Below are positions 4,660 to 8,033 of a DNA stretch of 8,033 nt, piece after piece. The stretch comes from Streptomyces sp. WM6386. Its GTDB lineage: Bacteria > Actinomycetota > Actinomycetes > Streptomycetales > Streptomycetaceae. Position 1 is the first letter of the stretch, and every line of letters begins with the position of its first letter. The notes beneath the pieces are model-generated. The model searched no databases. It was not told where the DNA came from and worked only from the letters and a program-made list of their open reading frames with translations. Both the position numbers and the translations under genes were made by a program. The DNA lies in assembly GCF_000972385.1 (NCBI RefSeq), contig NZ_JXTE01000132.1:1-8033 (forward strand), read 5' to 3'.

Positions 4660-6135
4660 GTGACTTCGACTTCACTGATCAGCCGCCGCACCATGCTCAA
4701 GGCAACCGGAGCCGTCGGTACCGTCGGAACCTTCGGCGTCGGTACGACCCTGCTGGCGCCGCCCGCCTCCGCCGCCGGCTCCGGGTACGCGCACCCGGGT
4801 CTGCTGCACACCGGCGCCGACCTGAGCCGTATGAAGTCCAAGGTGAAAGCGGGCGCCGCGCCCTACACCGCCGGGTACGCCCGACTGACGGCCAACCGGC
4901 ATGCGCAGAGCGGCTGGACGCCCAACCCGCAGGCGAGCATCACCCGCGGCGGCACCGGCCAGAACTACGCGATCCTCTACAACGACATCCACGCCGCGTA
5001 CCAGAACGGCCTGCGCTTCCACGTCAGCGGTGACGGTGCCCACGCCGACACCGCCGTGGCGATCCTCAACGCCTGGTCGGCCAGGCTCACCACGCTCGCC
5101 GGCAACGCGGACCGGTTCCTCGCCGCCGGGCTGTACGGCTACCAGATCGCCAACGCCGCCGAACTCGTCCGTGACCACCCGGACTTCGAGCTCGACCGCT
5201 TCAGGGAGATGCTGTCCGGGGTCTTCGCGCTGCTCAGCGACAGCTTCCTCGTCAAGCACAACGACGCCGTCGTCTCCAACTACTGGACCAACTGGGACCT
5301 CGCAGCCATGTCCTGCGTGCTGGCCACCGGCATCTTCTGCGACGACAAGGCCCAAGTCGGCCGCGCGGTCGACTACTTCAAGCACGGCGAGGGGCTCGGC
5401 TCGATCAGGAACGCGATACCTGTCGTGCACGACGACGGGCTCGCCGAGTGGTTGGAGGCGGGGCGTGATCAGGGGCATGCGCTGCTCGGGGTCGGGCTGA
5501 TGGGCACGTTCTGCGAGATGGCGTGGAACCAGGGCATCGATCTGTACGGCTATGACGACAGCCGCTTCCTCAAGGGGGCGCAGTACGTGGCGAAGTGGAG
5601 CATGGGTGGGGAGGTGCCGTTCACCGCGAACACGCGTGCCAAGGGGGCCGTCAACGGCTGGTCGGGGTCGGAGACGGTGGCCGGGGCCGCGGGGGTCGAT
5701 CCCGCCATGACCCGGCCCATCTGGGCGATGATCGCCAACCACTACACCAAGCGGCGGGGGGTCTCCGCCTCGTACCTCACCCGGATCGCCGCGAAGTCCG
5801 GGCCTGAGGGTGGGGGTGGGGACTACGGGCCCAACAGTGGGGGGTACGACCAACTGGGGTTCGGGACGCTGGCATTCACGCGGGACAGGTCGACGGCGTC
5901 CGCGAGTCCGTCCGCCACGGCGTCCGGTGCGGCATCGGACCCTCGTCCGCAGACCGGCTCCTCCGCGTCCGCGTCCGCGTCGGCGTCCGCAACTCCGGCT
6001 TCCGGTAAGGACCTTGCGGCCACCGGGTCCACCGACGTCGTCGCCTGGAGCGCCACGGCGGGGATCACTGCGGTCGCGGGAGGCCTGCTTCTGCTGCGCC
6101 GCCGGGACAAGGTCCGCCGCGGGACCGCCGAGTAG
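4660..6135 (+). CDS. Alginate-lyase-family protein, Tat-exported and sortase-anchored
   Basis: The predicted protein has 491 residues from GTG 4660 (494 from ATG 4651). A twin-arginine signal is plain: SRRTMLK at residues 8-14, a hydrophobic stretch, and a likely cleavage after PPASA (about residue 38). The mature domain starts HPGLLHTGADLSRM, typical of the alginate lyase family (PF05426, all-alpha toroid). Conserved-looking catalytic-region segments are SNYWTNWDL (206-214, with Asn207, Tyr208 and Asn211), GRDQGHALLGVG (268-279, with Arg269 and His273) and AWNQGIDLYGYDDSR (288-302). A Ser/Ala-rich linker (about 410-450) follows. Then come LAATG (452-456), a hydrophobic segment (about 460-479) and the basic tail RRRDKVRR. 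That C-terminus is a class E sortase (LAXTG) sorting signal, so the enzyme is expected to be attached to the cell wall. Actual substrate (alginate, other uronate polymer or a host glycan) is not shown. Divergent from the VOC gene; a large terminator follows. Confidence 0.9.
   Translation: MTSTSLISRRTMLKATGAVGTVGTFGVGTTLLAPPASAAGSGYAHPGLLHTGADLSRMKSKVKAGAAPYTAGYARLTANRHAQSGWTPNPQASITRGGTGQNYAILYNDIHAAYQNGLRFHVSGDGAHADTAVAILNAWSARLTTLAGNADRFLAAGLYGYQIANAAELVRDHPDFELDRFREMLSGVFALLSDSFLVKHNDAVVSNYWTNWDLAAMSCVLATGIFCDDKAQVGRAVDYFKHGEGLGSIRNAIPVVHDDGLAEWLEAGRDQGHALLGVGLMGTFCEMAWNQGIDLYGYDDSRFLKGAQYVAKWSMGGEVPFTANTRAKGAVNGWSGSETVAGAAGVDPAMTRPIWAMIANHYTKRRGVSASYLTRIAAKSGPEGGGGDYGPNSGGYDQLGFGTLAFTRDRSTASASPSATASGAASDPRPQTGSSASASASASATPASGKDLAATGSTDVVAWSATAGITAVAGGLLLLRRRDKVRRGTAE
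5962..5991 (+). repeat. Hexanucleotide repeat coding for a Ser-Ala linker
   Basis: Five units of TCCGCG lie in frame (three perfect at 5962-5979, then TCGGCG and TCCGCA). They encode alternating Ser-Ala between the catalytic domain and the LAATG signal. Loss or gain of units changes the spacer length without changing frame. Confidence 0.85.
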
Positions 6136-6156
6136 GCACCCGGTGCGTGCCGGATT

Positions 6157-6319
6157 TGTTTCGCCCCCGCCGCCCTTACCCGTCCCGTCCCTGGGGGCTG
6201 CCGCCCCCAGACCCCCGCTTCGGCCCTGTAGGGGCCTCGTCCTCAAACGCCGGACGGGCTGAAATCAGCCCCTCCGGCGTTTGAGGAGCGGGGGTCCAGG
6301 GGGCGACGGGGGCGAAACA
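6157..6319. terminator. Nested inverted repeat, bidirectional terminator between convergent genes
   Basis: Outer arms TGTTTCGCCCCCG (6157-6169) and CGGGGGCGAAACA (6307-6319) are 13-bp perfect complements. Inside them, ACCCCCGCT (6211-6219) pairs with AGCGGGGGT (6287-6295). CTGGGGGC/GCCCCCAG (6191-6198/6203-6210) is a separate 8-bp hairpin with a TGCC loop. The centre is the very stable hairpin at 6241-6286. It lies between the lyase stop at 6135 and the transporter stop at 6336, so it should stop transcription from both sides. Confidence 0.8.
6241..6286. terminator. Central 46-nt hairpin
   Basis: The arms starting CCTCAAACGCCGGA (6241-6254) and ending TCCGGCGTTTGAGG (6273-6286) pair perfectly. 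After one C-C mismatch (6255/6272) the stem continues GGGCTGA/TCAGCCC. The stem has about 21 pairs and a minimal loop. By my recollection this CTCAAACGCCGGACGGGC sequence is a very common Streptomyces terminator; it works in both orientations because it is nearly symmetric. Confidence 0.85.
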
Positions 6320-6335
6320 CCCCGGCGCTCAGCGC

Positions 6336-7829
6336 CTACGGGTGGGTGGGGGATCGGGACGGCAGTCCCGCGGCCACCGCCGTCAGCGGGCGCGCGACGT
6401 CCTCCAGCGACCGCCGCTCCGCCTTCACCGCCAGCACCGCCGCCACCAGCCCCGCGATGCACATCAGGGCCGCGCCGATCTGGAAGGCGAGCACGGTGTC
6501 GCCCACGTGGCCCGTTTCCGTCAGGTTGGCGAAGATGAGCGGGCCGCTGATGCCGCCCGCGGCTGTGCCGAGGGCGTAGAAGAAGGCGATCGACATCGCG
6601 CGCGTCTCCATCGGGAAGATCTCGGAGACCGTGAGGTACGCACTCGACGCACCCGCCGACGCGAAGAACAGCACCGCGCACCAGCAGGCCGTCAGCGTCG
6701 TCGCGTCCAGCACGCCGCGGTCGAACAACCACGCCGTACCGAAGAGCAACAGCCCCGACAGCAGATACGTCGACGAGATCATCACCCGGCGACCGACCGT
6801 GTCGAACAGCTTGCCGAGCAGCAGTGGGCCCATGAAGTTGCCGATCGCGATCACCGCGAAGTAGTAGCCGGTGCTCCCGGTCGGGACGTCGTAGAACGTC
6901 GTCAGGATCGCCCCGAAGCCGAAGGTGATCGCGTTGTAGAGGAACGCCTGCCCGATGAACAGGGCGAACCCCAGCACCGCGCGCCGCCGGTACTTCGAGA
7001 ACACCGTCCGGGCGATCTCCACGAACGTCACGCTGCGCCGCTGATGGATCGTGAGCTCGGCGTCCGGGGACGGCGGCGCCAGTGACTCGCCCCGCTCCGC
7101 CTCCACCCGCTCCTCGATCGAGGAGACGATCCGTTCCGCCTCCTCGTCCCGCCCGTGGATCAGCAACCACCGTGGACTCTCCGGGACATGACGTCGTACC
7201 AGCAGGATCACCAGCGCCAGCACCGCGCCCAGCGCGAACGTCAGCCGCCACCCCACGTCCTTCGCGAACACGGACGTGTCCAGCGCGACGATCGACAGCA
7301 GCGAACCTCCCACCGCGCCCAGCCAGAAGCTTCCGTTGATCATGAGGTCGACCCGCCCCCGGTACTGAGCCGGGATCAGCTCGTCGATGGCCGAGTTGAT
7401 CGCCGCGTACTCGCCCCCGATCCCGAACCCCGTCAGGAACCGGAACGCGAAGAACCACCAGGTGGAGAAGGAGACCGCGGTCAGCGCGGTCGCCGCGAGA
7501 TACACCGCCAGCGTGATCATGAACAGCTTCTTGCGGCCCCACTTGTCCGTCAGCCGGCCCCAGAAGAGTGCCCCCGCGCACGCCCCCGCCACATACAGGG
7601 CCGCCGCCATCCCGGTCACCTGGCCGGAGGAGATCGGCAGCCCGCTCCCCGGTTCCGACAACCTCCCCGCGATGTTGCCGACGACGGTCACCTCCAGGCC
7701 GTCGAGGATCCACACGGTGCCCAGTCCGATGACGATCGTCCAGTGCCAGCGTTACCATGGCAGGCGGTCGAGTCTCGCGGGGATGTTCGACGTCACGGTC
7801 CGGCCGGTCTCGGCCTCGGCAGTGGTCAT
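6336..7829 (-). pseudogene. MFS transporter (sugar-porter-like) interrupted by TAA at codon 26
   Basis: From the ATG at 7827-7829 the frame encodes 497 codons of a 12-helix major facilitator transporter. Codon 26 is TAA (complement of 7752-7754), in the context R-L-P-W-stop-R-W-H-W, directly before TM1. Downstream the frame is intact to the TAG at 6336-6338. It shows GRLTDKWGRKK (residues 91-101, the loop 2-3 motif), GFGIGGEYAAINSAIDEL (in helix 4), PESPRWL (216-222), the equivalent second-half motif GKLFDTVGRR, and a cytoplasmic middle loop. PESPRWL and helix 4 place it near sugar or metabolite:H+ symporters. The next in-frame start codon, GTG 7715, would give 459 residues lacking half of TM1 and has only a weak ribosome binding site. 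Relatives I recall have Ser between PW and RWHW, so one C-to-A change in TCA explains the stop. It is therefore either a recent pseudogene or a base-call error; an automated annotation would probably show 6336-7715 as a gene. Confidence 0.85.
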
Positions 7830-7835
7830 GGGCTC

Positions 7836-7841
7836 CCTCCT
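7836..7841 (-). promoter_or_regulatory. Ribosome binding site of the interrupted transporter gene
   Basis: AGGAGG on the minus strand lies 6 nt before the ATG at 7829, within a GAGGAGGGAG run. This shows that 7829 was the original start, so the TAA at codon 26 lies inside the gene and not in its leader. Confidence 0.88.
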
Positions 7842-7881
7842 CATCGAGTGAGAACCCGGGCCGGGTGCCCAGAAAGGGCCC

Positions 7882-7937
7882 GCCCTACGCCCGTCAGAAG
7901 CCCGACCCGCTCCCGACCCGCGCCTGCCCTACGCCCG
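7882..7937. repeat. C-rich direct repeats upstream of the transporter gene
   Basis: GCCCTACGCCCG occurs at 7882-7893 and 7926-7937, 44 bp apart. CCCGACCCGC occurs at 7901-7910 and 7912-7921, 11 bp apart. The spacings are close to whole helical turns. The first pair begins about 50 bp upstream of the transporter ATG. In such C-rich DNA chance repeats are likely, so a regulatory role is only a guess. Confidence 0.5.
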
Positions 7938-8033
7938 CCCCCCCCTGCGCTTGCCCCCCAAAATGTAGAAAACCCGGTCCCGCCGAATCTGCTGGTCCCC
8001 CGAAGCGCACATGGAATACGCGAGGTACTGCAA
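7929..8033 (-). other. Open frame running off the right edge, possible gene end
   Basis: On the minus strand a frame is open from the window edge to a TAG (complement of 7929-7931). It would read ...LAYSMCASGDQQIRRDRVFY and end in a basic KRRGGRA tail, 34 residues visible. It could be the C-terminus of a gene upstream of the transporter. Against this, third-position G/C is only about 80 percent, below the neighbours, and the tail is encoded by a poly-C/G run. On the plus strand an ATG at 8011 (MEYARYC) could equally begin a gene. Neither can be decided from 100 bases. Confidence 0.2.

Noticed and set aside
4672..6246. 524-codon minus-strand frame opposite the lyase gene
   Set aside because: It is Gly/Arg-rich, has no motif, and is the expected antisense shadow in high-GC DNA; the plus strand holds a clear family protein.
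6265..7758. 497-codon minus-strand frame beginning at ATG 7756-7758, overlapping the TAA
   Set aside because: It is frame-shifted relative to the transporter and its translation is an Arg/Gly/Asp-rich shadow. The ATGGTAA overlap looks like translational coupling but leads to no sensible product.

Overview
The window is chromosomal DNA from a high-GC actinomycete, almost certainly a Streptomyces. The genes show strong G/C preference at third codon positions and have GAGGA/AGGAGG-type ribosome binding sites. One surface protein has a Tat signal and an LAXTG (class E sortase) sorting signal, and the spacers carry long G/C hairpins typical of this genus. No RNA gene, CRISPR array, insertion sequence or prophage gene is visible. 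Most of the window is ordinary core or accessory chromosome, and no multi-gene novel system is evident.

Layout from left to right. (1) 1-674, plus: the end of a secreted lipoprotein of unknown function, its signal peptide cut by the window edge. (2) 688-1248 and 1281-2087, minus: a two-gene unit with an alpha/beta hydrolase first and a RimJ/RimL-type GNAT acetyltransferase second. (3) 2088-2307: a divergent control region holding four tandem 21-bp repeat units and a small hairpin. (4) 2308-2805 and 2900-3202, plus: two small membrane proteins of unknown function, each followed by a terminator-like hairpin. (5) 3346-4092, plus: a cytoplasmic protein of unknown function whose leader carries a near-perfect 34-bp-period direct repeat. 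(6) 4093-4197: a spacer of the dispersed Streptomyces type between convergent genes. (7) 4198-4557, minus: a VOC/glyoxalase-fold protein. (8) 4660-6135, plus: an alginate-lyase-family protein with a Tat signal peptide and a C-terminal LAATG wall-sorting signal. (9) 6136-6335: a very large nested inverted repeat that ends two convergent genes. (10) 6336-7829, minus: a 12-segment MFS transporter interrupted by a TAA at codon 26. (11) 7830-8033: its C-rich upstream region, with a doubtful open frame running off the right edge.

The genes do not form one pathway. The most informative points are the wall-anchored polysaccharide-lyase-like protein, the nonsense codon in an otherwise intact transporter gene, and two unexplained repeat structures that sit exactly where regulatory sites would be expected (upstream of 2087/2308 and upstream of 3346). 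The wall-anchored lyase and the sugar-porter-like transporter converge on one terminator. A link through uronic acid or oligosaccharide use is possible, but it is inference only.
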